A DNA stretch of 64,000 nt. It comes from R-RK-3 sp963834945 (GTDB lineage: Bacteria; Pseudomonadota; Alphaproteobacteria; Rhizobiales; Rhodomicrobiaceae). Made by a program: the position numbers and the translations under genes. The notes beneath the pieces were generated by a model that worked only from the letters and a program-made list of their open reading frames with translations, was not told the origin of the DNA and did no database searches. The DNA lies in NCBI GenBank assembly GCA_963834945.1, contig CAWIDT010000005.1:124001-188000 (forward strand). The letters run 5' to 3'. Shown one piece after another: positions 1 to 8,391 of the stretch (positions are counted from its first letter, which is position 1; each line of letters begins with the position of its first letter).

Positions 1-1052
1 ACCACGTCTTTGCGGCCGCGCGCGCCGTGGCACCCTATTTGCGGCGGGGCAATATCGTCATTCTGGAATCGACCTCCCCGGTGGGCACGACCGAACAGGT
101 CGGCGCCCTGCTCGCCGAACGGCGTCCCGATCTCAGCTTTCCCATAGGGCCAAACGCCGCCGGCGAGCCCGACATCGCGCTCGCCTATTGCCCCGAGCGG
201 GTGCTGCCGGGCCGCATCCTTAAGGAGTTGGTGGAGAACGACCGATGCGTCGGCGGCATGACGCCGAGCTGCACCGCCAAGGCCCGCCGCTTCTATGAGC
301 TGTTCGTCCGCGGCAATTGCATCGAGACCGCCGCGCGCACGGCGGAGATGGTGAAGCTGACCGAAAACGCCTTCCGCGACACCAATATCGCCTTCGCCAA
401 TGAGCTGTCCCTCATCTGCGACCGGCTGGAGGTGAATGTCTGGGAGCTGATCGAGCTGGCCAATCTGCACCCGCGCGTGCACGTGCTGAAGCCGGGCCCG
501 GGCGTCGGCGGCCATTGCATCGCCGTCGACCCCTGGTTCATCGTCGATGCCGCGCCGCAGGAAGCGCAGCTCATCCGCACCGCACGCGAGGTCAATGACG
601 GCAAGGCGCATTACGTCCTGGAACGCATCCACAAGCTGATCGAGACCCATCCGGGCCGGCCGATCTCCTGCCTCGGGCTGACCTTCAAAGCCAATGTCGA
701 TGATCTGCGCGAGAGTCCGGCGCTCGCAATCGTCGAGAGTCTCGCCGAAGCCTATGGCGAGCGGATCGGCGTGGTGGAGCCCTTCATCGAGCGTCTGCCC
801 GATACGCTGCGCGAATTCGGCGTCCGGCGCCAGCAGCTCGACGAAGCCCTGGCCGAGAGCGGCGTTCTGGTGCTGCTCGTCGACCATGATGTGTTCCGCG
901 CGGTCGACGAGAGCCGCCGCATCGGCGCTATCGTCTATGACACACGCGGAGTCTGGGACAGCACAACAGCCCCGATGGCCGACATCGCGACGGGGCTGGG
1001 CGGACAGCCGGCGCCGGCATCCCCCAATCGCCCCGCATGGCATCTTCAATGA
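1..1052 (+). CDS. wecC: UDP-N-acetyl-D-mannosamine dehydrogenase, 5'-truncated by window edge
   Basis: NAD-dependent oxidation of UDP-ManNAc to UDP-ManNAcA, a cytoplasmic step supplying sugar for surface polysaccharide. The reading frame is open from base 3, so the N-terminal Rossmann domain lies outside the window; about 350 of the usual ~420 residues are present. Visible are the STSPVGTTE segment, the central helix with KLTENAFRDTNIAFANEL, and the catalytic-cysteine motif GVGGHCIAVDPWF followed by the C-terminal UDP-binding part (GLTFKANVDDLRESPA). These match the UDP-glucose/GDP-mannose dehydrogenase family, and the HPRVH...GGHCIAVDPWF spacing favours the WecC branch over UDP-glucose dehydrogenase. 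Stop TGA at 1050. A perfect hairpin follows at 1117-1142. No partner gene (e.g. wecB) is in view, so the polysaccharide made is unknown. Confidence 0.85.
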   Translation, partial: HVFAAARAVAPYLRRGNIVILESTSPVGTTEQVGALLAERRPDLSFPIGPNAAGEPDIALAYCPERVLPGRILKELVENDRCVGGMTPSCTAKARRFYELFVRGNCIETAARTAEMVKLTENAFRDTNIAFANELSLICDRLEVNVWELIELANLHPRVHVLKPGPGVGGHCIAVDPWFIVDAAPQEAQLIRTAREVNDGKAHYVLERIHKLIETHPGRPISCLGLTFKANVDDLRESPALAIVESLAEAYGERIGVVEPFIERLPDTLREFGVRRQQLDEALAESGVLVLLVDHDVFRAVDESRRIGAIVYDTRGVWDSTTAPMADIATGLGGQPAPASPNRPAWHLQ

Positions 1053-1116
1053 CCGGATTCCGAGCGGCCATGCGCATCGAGCGGCTCAGCGGCTGGTAAA
1101 CGCCGCCTCATTGCCC

Positions 1117-1142
1117 CCGGATCGCCCACACGGGCGATCCGG
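1117..1142 (+). terminator. Perfect 11-bp hairpin after wecC
   Basis: Arms 1117-1127 and 1132-1142 are exact reverse complements around an ACAC loop. The hairpin lies 65 bases after the wecC stop and has no T-run, so it may be a factor-dependent terminator or an mRNA-protecting hairpin rather than a classic intrinsic terminator. Confidence 0.45.
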
Positions 1143-1149
1143 GAGCGAC

Positions 1150-1310
1150 TAGAGCGAAATCATCTTTGATGGAGACGCCTTTTCGAAATCCCCGCGTAGG
1201 CGGGGATCTAGTATCAATCGGTGGTTCAGTAGCTTACTGGATCCCCGTTTTCACGGGGATTTCGGGAAAGATAGGCCCGGCTGCCTCCATCTGACCTGAT
1301 CGTGCTCTAG
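1150..1310 (+). repeat. 161-bp dispersed palindromic element, copy 1
   Basis: Starts CTAGAGCGAAATCATC (from 1149) and ends GATCGTGCTCTAG. The two ends are imperfect inverted repeats sharing CTAGAGC, GATGGAG and CGAAATCCCCG blocks, and two internal hairpins (around 1189-1206 and 1241-1260) flank the middle. A second copy of identical length and about 90% identity lies at 41738-41898. No open reading frame. It resembles a non-autonomous MITE-like or REP-like element. Confidence 0.8.
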
Positions 1311-1328
1311 AGTTGGAGACCGATCGCA

Positions 1329-2291
1329 TCAGCCGCGCATGCCTTCAGCCAGGATGCAGAGGATCTCGAACATCATCGTCGCGCCCGTCAGCGCGGTGAG
1401 GCCTCCCGCGTCGAATGGCGGCGAGACCTCCACCACATCGGCCCCCACAAGCGGCACGCCTTGAAGCGCGCGGATCATGCTTTGCGCTTCGCGGGTGGTC
1501 ATTCCGCCGATTTCCGGCGTGCCCGTGCCTGGCGCCTGCGAGGGGTCGAGCACATCGATGTCGAAGGACAGATACGACCGGCCGCCGCCCATCCGCTCCC
1601 GAATCTCCGCCGCCACATCCTCCACGCCGCGCCGCGCGAACTCCTCGATGAAGACGACGCGAATGCCGTTCGCCTTGGCGAAATCAAAATCGGACGGATC
1701 ATAGATCGAGCCGCGTATCCCCACCTGGATCATGCGCGCCGGATCGAGCAGCCCTTCCTCGACGGCGCGCCGGAAGGGTGTGCCATGGGTGAACGGATTA
1801 TCGCCGAAATAGCGGTCATTGGTGTCCGAATGAGCGTCGAAATGGATGAGGCCGAGAGGGCCATCCGCCGCAAGCGCCCGCAGGATCGGCAAGGTGATCA
1901 GATGATCTCCCCCCGCCGCGATCGGGACCGCCCCGGCGCCGCGGATCTTGGCGAAAAATGCGGTGATCTTGGCTAGCGCGTCCATCAGATCTATCGGATT
2001 GACCGGACAGTCTCCGCCATCGGCGATGCGCGCCCGCTCATACGGGGCAATGCCGCTGACATGATGAACCCGCCGCATCAGGCTGGATTGGTTGCGGATT
2101 TCGCGCGGGCCATGGCGCGTTCCGGGCCGGTTGGTGGTGCCGCCATCGAAGGGCACTCCGACAAGCGCGATGTCCAGCCGGCTGAAATCCTCAACATGCG
2201 GCAGCCGCATGAAGGTCGGCATTCCCGCAAATCGCGGCACTTCGGCGGCATCGACCGGTTCGAAGAAGCGCTTCGGCGCCGCATCGTTCAT
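1329..2291 (-). CDS. Ureohydrolase (agmatinase/arginase family), operon copy
   Basis: Mn-dependent hydrolase that should release urea from a guanidino compound, or cleave a related C-N bond. The binuclear metal motifs are all present: GGDHLITLP, HFDAHSDTND and SFDIDVLDPSQAPGTGTPE. The start is placed at ATG 2291 (MNDAAPKRFF), whose ATG overlaps the TGA of the upstream creatininase gene (ATGA), instead of a longer reading frame with an unconserved leader. About 320 residues, normal for the family. It is the last gene of a seven-gene operon with an ABC importer, two SDRs and a creatininase, which suggests catabolism of an imported nitrogen compound and not polyamine synthesis. The substrate cannot be read from the sequence; agmatine, guanidinobutyrate and guanidinoacetate are all possible. 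Confidence 0.85.
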   Translation of the reverse strand: MNDAAPKRFFEPVDAAEVPRFAGMPTFMRLPHVEDFSRLDIALVGVPFDGGTTNRPGTRHGPREIRNQSSLMRRVHHVSGIAPYERARIADGGDCPVNPIDLMDALAKITAFFAKIRGAGAVPIAAGGDHLITLPILRALAADGPLGLIHFDAHSDTNDRYFGDNPFTHGTPFRRAVEEGLLDPARMIQVGIRGSIYDPSDFDFAKANGIRVVFIEEFARRGVEDVAAEIRERMGGGRSYLSFDIDVLDPSQAPGTGTPEIGGMTTREAQSMIRALQGVPLVGADVVEVSPPFDAGGLTALTGATMMFEILCILAEGMRG

Positions 2292-3061
2292 AGGCCGAAC
2301 TCCGCCCGCACGGCCGCGACAATGCGCGTGACGTGATCGGTAATCAGCCACTCGCCCTTTTCCGCCGTGGAAGGCCGCGCGTCGGCCAGCACGCCGGAAG
2401 CGGGAACCAACTCCTCGCGGAACGGCGTCCGGTCATAATTGGGGAATTTCGCCGGACCGTCGGAAGGCACCTTCGACATATCCACCAGGTCGGGGCGGAT
2501 GGCCAGCATCAGCGAGGTTTCAAGCAGGCTCGCATGTTCGAGTTCGGTGCCGGGGAAGCCGTCCGGAAACAGCTTGTCGAGCGTATCGCGGCCGATGAAG
2601 TCCCAATATTCCAAACGCATCACCTGCATGTCGGCGATGCCGTCGCGGCGCAACTCGCGCACGCCCAAATCCACGCCCTCGACCGACGGCCAGCTATTCT
2701 CGAAATGCCCGTTGAACACCACCAGCCGCCGCGCCCCGTGATATCCCAGCCCCCGGATCACATCGCGCAGCACCAGCGCGAAGGTCTGCGCGTCAAGGCC
2801 GGTCGTCCCCGGAAAGCGCTCACCGCCGCCGGAGCGCGGCTGCGATTTGTAGCCGTACGGAATTGTCGGTGCCACGATGCCGCCGACCTCACCCGCGACG
2901 CGCGAGGCGATCGCGGTCGGCAGATAGACATCGACGCCGAGCGGCAGATGCGGTCCATGCTGCTCCGTCGCGCCGAGCGGGATGAAGACCGGCGCTCCGT
3001 TGGCGATCTTGGCCTCGAATTCCGGCCAGCTCAATTCGGCCATCAACACGCTGTCAGTCAT
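2288..3061 (-). CDS. Creatininase-family amidohydrolase
   Basis: Member of the creatininase superfamily, metal-dependent enzymes that open cyclic amides (creatinine to creatine) or act on formamide-type bonds. Metal-binding landmarks are IPLGATEQHGPHLPLGVD near residue 27, the FNGHFEN loop near residue 115 and a downstream conserved Glu region (ELEHASLLETS). It has 257 residues, close to true creatininase (~260). It overlaps the ureohydrolase downstream by 4 bases and starts 10 bases after the corrected stop of the upstream SDR gene. Being next to a ureohydrolase suggests a two-step route, ring or amide opening then guanidine removal, but other superfamily members act in unrelated pathways (mycofactocin, riboflavin), so the substrate is open. 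Confidence 0.8.
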   Translation of the reverse strand: MTDSVLMAELSWPEFEAKIANGAPVFIPLGATEQHGPHLPLGVDVYLPTAIASRVAGEVGGIVAPTIPYGYKSQPRSGGGERFPGTTGLDAQTFALVLRDVIRGLGYHGARRLVVFNGHFENSWPSVEGVDLGVRELRRDGIADMQVMRLEYWDFIGRDTLDKLFPDGFPGTELEHASLLETSLMLAIRPDLVDMSKVPSDGPAKFPNYDRTPFREELVPASGVLADARPSTAEKGEWLITDHVTRIVAAVRAEFGL

Positions 3062-3070
3062 GAATGCTCC

Positions 3071-3777
3071 TCATCGCATCGTCGCGCCGCCATCGACGCC
3101 GATACACTGGCCTGTCATGAAACTTGCGCCCGGCGACGCCAGGAAGACGATCGCGGCGGCCACCTCTTCCGGCCTGCCCGATGCGGCCGAGCGGGTTGGA
3201 AACCTCAAGCGCCTTCACCGCCTCCGGCAGCGCCTCGAAAGCGAGAAGCGGCGTATCGATAGGGCCAGGCGCCACCGCGTTGACGAGGATGCCGGGGCCA
3301 AGCTCGCGCGCCCAGGACCGCGTCATCGCAACGATCGCGCCCTTGGTGGCGCAATAGCCGGAGGCGCCCGCGCGGCCGAGAAACGCGAGTTCGGAGGCGA
3401 TGTTGATGATCCGCGCACCAGGTACGAAATGGCGCAGCGCTTCCCGCGCCATGATCGCGGTGCCGCGCAGATTGACCGCGACCATCCGGTCGAACGCATC
3501 CAGATCGAAACTGGCGAGCGGCGTTTCGGCGTAAATGCCCGCCGCGTTGACGAGCAGGTTCAGGCCGCCCATCCGCGCTGCCGCAAGGTCGACGGCAAGA
3601 CGCACCATCGTTTCATTGGCGACGTCGGCCCTAATCAGCGGCAAATGGCAGCCCGTCGGGACGGTCGATGTCGATGCCCGTGACGGTCGCCCCGGCATCG
3701 TGCAGCGCCAGCGCCGCCGCCCGGCCGATGCCGCTCGCCGCGCCCGTGACCAGCGCCCGGCAGTGGTCCAATCGCAT
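3071..3777 (-). CDS. Short-chain dehydrogenase/reductase 1 (frame disrupted twice)
   Basis: NAD(P)-dependent oxidoreductase of the classical SDR family. Reading starts at ATG 3777 (MRLDHCRALVTGAASGIG), overlapping the TGA of SDR 2 as ATGA. The frame breaks near 3630-3655, after GLPFAAD, and resumes with ADVANETMVRLAVDL. Then come VNAAGIYAETP, IINIASELAF and the catalytic YCATKGA. A second break lies near 3175; with it repaired, the normal SDR ending (EEVAAAIVFLASPG, then GQCIGVDGGA) runs to a TGA at 3071. Both breaks look like single-base indels, since protein conservation is kept on each side. The operon context suggests oxidation of a hydroxyl or reduction of a carbonyl intermediate. Real inactivation cannot be excluded. 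Confidence 0.75.
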
Positions 3778-4535
3778 CACCACGGCGCTTCTCCCCGATC
3801 GATGCCGATGCTCTGTCCGGTGATATTGGCCGCGCCGTCGGAGGCGAGAAACAGATACGGCCCGACGATATCGGCCGGCTGCATGAAGCCGGGCAGCGCC
3901 TGCGCGCCGACGATCTCGTCCAACAGCGCCGCTTCCTCGCGCCCGGCCCGTTCGGCGAGGCGCGTCAGCGACCGCATGGAGCTTTCGGTTTCGACCCAGC
4001 CTGGACAGACCGCGTTGACGGTGATGCGGCGCGGCCCAAGCTCCTTCGCCCAGCATTTGGTCAGGCCGATCACCGCATGTTTGGACGCGACATAAGCGCC
4101 GAACAGCGGCTCGGCGACGCGGCCCCAGACCGAGGCGGTGTTGATGATGCGCCCGCCCGGCTGCATCTGCGCCAGCGCCGCGCGCGTCGCCAGGAAGGTG
4201 CCGGTGACGTTGACCTCAAGGATGCGCCGGAAGGTGCCTTCATTGTCGGCGGAGGCGTCGTCGAGCGGCGTCAGGCGTTCCAGCCCCGCATTGTTGACCA
4301 GAATATCGATGCGCCGGACCTGCCCAAGCGCGGCGCCGATCGCCGCAGCGTCGGAGATATCGGCGACCAGCCCAAGGCCGCCCAGCGAATGCGCCGCGGT
4401 GCGGACCGCCTCATCCTCGGCGATCAGCGTCACATACGCGCCCGAACCGAGGAAAGCGGTGGCGATGGCAAGCCCGATGCCGCGGCTCGCTCCAGTGACC
4501 ACGACCGACTTGCCCGCAATGCCCGGATAGCTCAT
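3777..4535 (-). CDS. Short-chain dehydrogenase/reductase 2
   Basis: Intact 252-residue classical SDR. Cofactor motif TGASRGIG at residues 14-21, NNAG in the central sheet, catalytic Ser in NTASVWG and YVASK (Tyr/Lys pair), then the usual CPGWVETE substrate loop and an ending of the type SDGAANITGQSIGID. Its ATG overlaps the corrected stop of the ABC ATPase gene, and its own stop overlaps the start of SDR 1 (ATGA at both ends), so it should be translationally coupled to both. Two different SDRs in one operon suggest successive redox steps, or the two carbons of a diol/ketol. Substrate unknown. Confidence 0.85.
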   Translation of the reverse strand: MSYPGIAGKSVVVTGASRGIGLAIATAFLGSGAYVTLIAEDEAVRTAAHSLGGLGLVADISDAAAIGAALGQVRRIDILVNNAGLERLTPLDDASADNEGTFRRILEVNVTGTFLATRAALAQMQPGGRIINTASVWGRVAEPLFGAYVASKHAVIGLTKCWAKELGPRRITVNAVCPGWVETESSMRSLTRLAERAGREEAALLDEIVGAQALPGFMQPADIVGPYLFLASDGAANITGQSIGIDRGEAPW

Positions 4536-5308
4536 TCCTCGCCCTCCGCGCTGGCGCGTACCGCATGCAGCAGCTCTGTCCGCAGCGCGAAGAACTCAGG
4601 CGTATCGCGCAGCTCCAGCGGCCGCTCCGGCCCTAAGCCGGTCGGTGACCGAAACGTCCAGCAGCACCCTGGCCGGACGCGCGCGAGAAGATGATGACGC
4701 GGTCGGCGAGGAAGGCCGCTTCCTCCACATCATGCGTGACGAAGATGACAGTCGTGGCGTCGGTCTTATGCAGCTCCCGCAGGCCCGCTTGCAGCTTTTC
4801 GCGGCGCTGCGCGTCGAGGGCGCCGAACGGCTCGTCCATCAGCAGCACCTCGGAACCGGCGGCGAGCGTCCGGGCGATGGCGATGCGCTGGCGCATGCCG
4901 CCAGACACCTGGCCGGGATAGGCGCCGGCGAAATCGGTGAGGCCGACCAGCGCCAGATAATGGTCGCGGCGCTCGCGCTTCTCGGCGGCGCTGAGATCGT
5001 CGCGGTAGCGCATGCCGAAGGCGATGTTCTCTGCGACCGTGAGCCAAGGGAAGGACGAATAGGATTGCGAGACCATGCCGCGCCGCCGGTCCGGCTTGCG
5101 GATCACTTCGCCGAGCAGGGTAACGACGCCGCTCGACGGCTCGTCGAGGCCGCCCGCCATCCGCATCAATGTCGTCTTGCCGCAGCCGGACGGGCCAAGG
5201 AAGACGACGAATTCGTTGCGCGGGATCGACAGGCTGAACGGCTCGGCGATCACGTCGACGGTGCCGAAGCGCTTGCGCACACGTTCGAAATGCGACATGC
5301 GGCTGCAT
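4532..5308 (-). CDS. ABC transporter ATPase, NitT/TauT (SsuB-like) type, frame disrupted
   Basis: Inner-membrane-associated ATPase driving uptake by the adjacent permease. Walker A is LGPSGCGKTT, the Q-loop segment is SQSYSSFPWLT, the signature is VSGGMRQR, Walker B is LLMDEPFGALD and the switch His is in VTHDVEEA. The probable start is ATG 5308 (MQPHVAF...); an extra T near 5287 throws this off and makes MSHFERV at 5298 look like a start. Two more single-base breaks near 4680 and 4633 hide the true C-terminus, which runs to TGA at 4532 and overlaps the SDR 2 start. As sequenced, the frame is falsely joined to the permease. Confidence 0.8.
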
Positions 5309-5318
5309 CGCGGGCGCC

Positions 5319-6195
5319 TCACAAATACCGGAAGGCGCGCCGATGCAGCGAGGCGCAGGAGCTGATCGGTGATCAGGCCAATAATGCCGATGGCGACGAC
5401 GCCGGCCATCACTTCGGGCGTCTTCATATAGCGGCGCGCCGTCCAGATGACGAAGCCCAGCCCCCGGTCGGCAGCGACGATCTCGGCGATGATGAGATAG
5501 GTCCAGCACCAGCCCAGCGTAATGCGCAGGCTGTCGACCAGATTGGGCAGCATGGCGCGGAAGGCGACATCGGTCAGCAGCTGGCGCTGATTGGCGCCGA
5601 CCGTGCGGGCGATCTCGAAATATTCGTTCGGCACGCGCCGCATATCGTCGGCGACCAGCAGCACGAGCTGAAAGAAGGTGCCGAGCCAGAGCAGGAAGAT
5701 CTTGGTGTCCTCGCCGACGCCGAACCAGATGATCGATAGGGGCACGAGCGCCGGCACCGGCAGATAGCGGATGAAATCGATGATCGGCTCCAGCGCCGCG
5801 CCGACCGGACGGTAGCTGCTCATCAGCATGCCGATCGGGATGGCCATGGCCGCCGCGATGCCAAAGGCGATCCACACGCGCACCGTCGAAACCCAGGCGT
5901 GCCAGAGCAGGTCCTGCGACACCGTCATGCGCGCCAGCGCGGCCATCACCGCCGATGGCGCGGGCAGAAACAGCGGATTGGCGAGGCCCGAGCGCGCCAC
6001 CGCCTCCCAGACGAGCAGCGTCGCGGCCGAAGCGCCGAGCGCGATCAGGATGGCGGTGCGGCGGCGAAGCTGGCCGCGAAAGGCGAACAGGCGCGGCGCG
6101 GCGGGAACCGGATCGCGGCGTTCATCCCGGCCCTCTTCAGCCAGGGGAATGACCAGCCCTTCCGCCGTTTCCGCCGCCGCGCCCTTGCCGCCCAC
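5319..6195 (-). CDS. ABC transporter permease, NitT/TauT (SsuC-like) type
   Basis: Binding-protein-dependent permease of about 290 residues with roughly six membrane segments (first near residues 48-68) and an EAA-type cytoplasmic loop (EIARTVGANQRQLLTDVAF). The start is probably GTG at 6195, just after the binding-protein stop; the ATG at 6199 is in a frame that closes quickly. A single-base break near 5340 reads through the real ending (HRRAFRYL then TGA at 5319) and creates an artificial permease-ATPase fusion. The N-terminus carries an unusually long, charged cytoplasmic leader before the first membrane segment. The substrate is unknown; this family carries taurine, nitrate, thiamin precursors and others. 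Confidence 0.8.
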
Positions 6196-7194
6196 TCATT
6201 TCTCCTTCGCAAGCTTCGTAACGACGCTGGGGTCGATCTGCTGGGCCGCGTCCAACTTCACGTCGGCGGCGCCGTTCTCCAGATTGAGCGCCATCACCGT
6301 ATCGAAAATGCCGTAGAGCCGGCCCGGCTTGTCCTTCGTTCCGATATAGCCGATCGTGTCCTCCAGCGACGTATAGGTGAGGCTGGTGTCGAGGACTTCC
6401 TTCACTTCGGCCTCGCTCAGATTGTAATGCGGCGCGGCAAGGGCGATGAACTTCGCCGGATCGGATTTGTACAGCTCCACCGCCTTATAAATCCCGCGCA
6501 GGAAATTAACATATTTCTCCGGCTTTGCGGCGAGGTCTTCCTGACGCGCGGTGATGACGTCGATGATGATGTCGCTGTCCTTGGAGGAGGCGATGATCTT
6601 CGGATCGCGGTTTGCCATGGCCTTCATCGCCTGCGACATGAACGGCTCGTAGCTGGCGACCGCCGCGACCGAATTGTCGGCGAAGACCGCCACCGTGTCC
6701 GCCGTCGCGATCTGCTTCAATGTCAGGTCGTTAAGCGTCAGCCCGGATTTCTTCAGCTCAAGCTGAAGCAAGCAGGCGTGCCGGAATGTTCGGCTCGGCG
6801 GCGACGATCTTGCCTTTCAGGTCGGCCGCGCTTTTGATCGAGCCATCGACAATGACGCCGTCGCCGCCGACGGATTTGTCGATGGTGCCGATGATGATGC
6901 CCGGCGTGGTGTCAGTCGCGCGGACGGCCCTGATGCTCGCCGACCGTGCGCATATCGACCTCGATATCGCCGCGCGCCATCGCCGCCAGCACGTTCGACG
7001 CGGTCGTCCTCGAAGCGGATATCGACGTCCAGCCCCTTATCCTTGAAATAGCCCATATCCTTGGCGACCCAGACGGGCGCAAAGCCGGGCCAGGTCGGCG
7101 CCAGCATGCGGATTTTGTCGTCGGCGGAGGCCGGGCCGGCGCTTATGGCGAGACCGGCGGCGAAAACGGCGGAGATGAAAGTGAGCTGGCGCAT
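6196..7194 (-). CDS. ABC transporter substrate-binding protein, SsuA/TauA-like, frame disrupted
   Basis: Periplasmic solute receptor for the importer encoded downstream. It starts at ATG 7194 with a clear signal peptide (MRQLTFISAVFAAGLAISA, cleavage after GPASA). Mature motifs include MLAPTWPGFAPVWVAKDMGY and GLDVDIRFEDD. Frame breaks near 6998, 6920 and 6768 interrupt it; conserved stretches continue in the other frames (MARGDIEVDMRTVGEH, then DLKGKIVAAEPNIPARLL, then LELKKSGLTLNDLTL to the end). Its total length of about 330 residues is normal for the NMT1/SsuA fold. It is the first gene of the seven-gene operon, transcribed away from the LysR gene. The ligand pocket cannot be assigned. 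Confidence 0.75.
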
Positions 7195-7374
7195 GAATCC
7201 CTCGTTTCTTTGGGTTCGCTCTCGTAAGGCGCGGGCAGCGGCCACCTTTTTGGTGCCGCGCATTGAGGATGCGGCATTTTCCTTCGCGCTTCTTGCATCA
7301 GGATAGCAATTGAAACATTGGGAGAAATGGAATTTATTTGAAGCTTGCTTCGAAAAACGTCAAAGTTTGACGCC
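7195..7374. promoter_or_regulatory. Divergent promoter region with LysR-type operator candidates
   Basis: This AT-richer gap separates the ABC/SDR operon (minus) from the LysR gene (plus). It holds two perfect inverted repeats: GAAGC-TT-GCTTC at 7340-7351 and GTCAAA-G-TTTGAC at 7359-7371. The second fits the T-N11-A style dyads bound by LysR proteins. If the alternative LysR start at 7375 is right, both dyads lie just upstream of the coding region, as expected for autoregulation with divergent activation. Confidence 0.55.
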
Positions 7375-8359
7375 GTGTCGAAGCCGCCAGCGCCGGAGCC
7401 ATCGGATCAGACGCCTCGATAATATCGATCTGCGCCTCTTGCGCGTCTTCAGGACGCTGGTCGAAACCGGCGGCTTCGCCGAAGCGCAAATCGCGCTGAA
7501 TCTGTCGCCGTCGACGCTCAGCACCCATCTCAGCGCCCTTGAACGCCGGCTCGGCGGCGGCGAGCTTTGCAAGCGCGGGCGCGGCGGCTTCCGGGTGACG
7601 AATTTCGGCCGCTCCACCTATGCGGCGGTCAAGCAGCTGTTCGATGACATCGAGGCCTTCGAGGCGCGTATCGGGCGCGACCGGGGGCAGCTCGTCGGGC
7701 GGCTAAGGCTTGGGATCGTCGACGGCATCATCAGCCATCCCAAGCTGGCGCTGCAATCGGCCATCGGCCGCTTCATGGCGGATGCGGAAGGCGTGTTCAT
7801 CGAATTGCGGCTCGGCACGCCGCAGCAGCTCGAACAGGCGGTCTCCGAAGGCGTGCATGACCTCGTCATCGGGCCGTTCTCGCAAAAAGCCCCCGGCGTC
7901 GTCTACCGCACGCTGCACAGCGAGCCGCATGGGCTGTATTGCGGTTCGGCGCACCCGCTTTTCGCGCTGCCGCAGGCCGAGATCAACCAGGAACACATCG
8001 AACGCTCACTGTTTTCGGTGCGCGGCTACCGGCATCTCGACGATCTCTACCGCGCCAACCATCCGCGCGCCAGCGCCAGCGTCGTGCAGATGGAAGCGCA
8101 GGCGATGATGATCCTGTCCGGGCGGTATATCGGCTTCCTGCCTTGCCATATCGCCGATCAATGGGTGGCGCGCAAGGACATGCGCCGCTTGCGGCCGGAC
8201 ACCTATACGTTCATCTCGCAGCATTTCGCCGCCTTGCGCGAGACCGACAAGGATCATCCGCTGGTGAGCCGCTTCCTGAAGGAATTTCGCCGTGTGGGAC
8301 GCGCCGATGGCGAACGGCCGCCGCGCGCGGAGCTGAGCAGACAAGCGGATCTGGGCTGA
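7310..8359 (+). CDS. LysR-family transcriptional regulator
   Basis: DNA-binding regulator with an N-terminal winged helix-turn-helix (LRLLRVFRTLVETGGFAEAQ, SPSTLSTHLSALE) and a C-terminal effector-binding domain (LRLGIVDGIISHP, DLVIGPFSQ). The first ~35 residues from ATG 7310 look unlike coding sequence. A better start may be GTG 7375 (MSKPPAPEPSDQT...), which joins the helix-turn-helix at LDNIDLRLL if one indel near 7415 is allowed. It is divergent from the importer operon and co-directional with the second ureohydrolase 33 bases downstream, so it probably controls both. Inducer unknown, presumably the imported compound. Confidence 0.85.
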   Translation: MKHWEKWNLFEACFEKRQSLTPCRSRQRRSHRIRRLDNIDLRLLRVFRTLVETGGFAEAQIALNLSPSTLSTHLSALERRLGGGELCKRGRGGFRVTNFGRSTYAAVKQLFDDIEAFEARIGRDRGQLVGRLRLGIVDGIISHPKLALQSAIGRFMADAEGVFIELRLGTPQQLEQAVSEGVHDLVIGPFSQKAPGVVYRTLHSEPHGLYCGSAHPLFALPQAEINQEHIERSLFSVRGYRHLDDLYRANHPRASASVVQMEAQAMMILSGRYIGFLPCHIADQWVARKDMRRLRPDTYTFISQHFAALRETDKDHPLVSRFLKEFRRVGRADGERPPRAELSRQADLG

Positions 8360-8391
8360 TGCCAGGGGCTAACAGGACGGGGAGTGAGGCC

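Noticed and set aside
27..1052. ATG at position 27 as the true start of wecC
   Set aside because: The frame is open upstream to the window edge and the NAD-binding N-terminus is missing, so the Met is internal.
4633..6195. A single long permease-ATPase fusion protein
   Set aside because: The joined frame results from one-base errors: the permease ending (HRRAFRYL then TGA at 5319) and a separate ATPase start at 5308 are both visible in the neighbouring frame. Related systems keep the two as separate genes.
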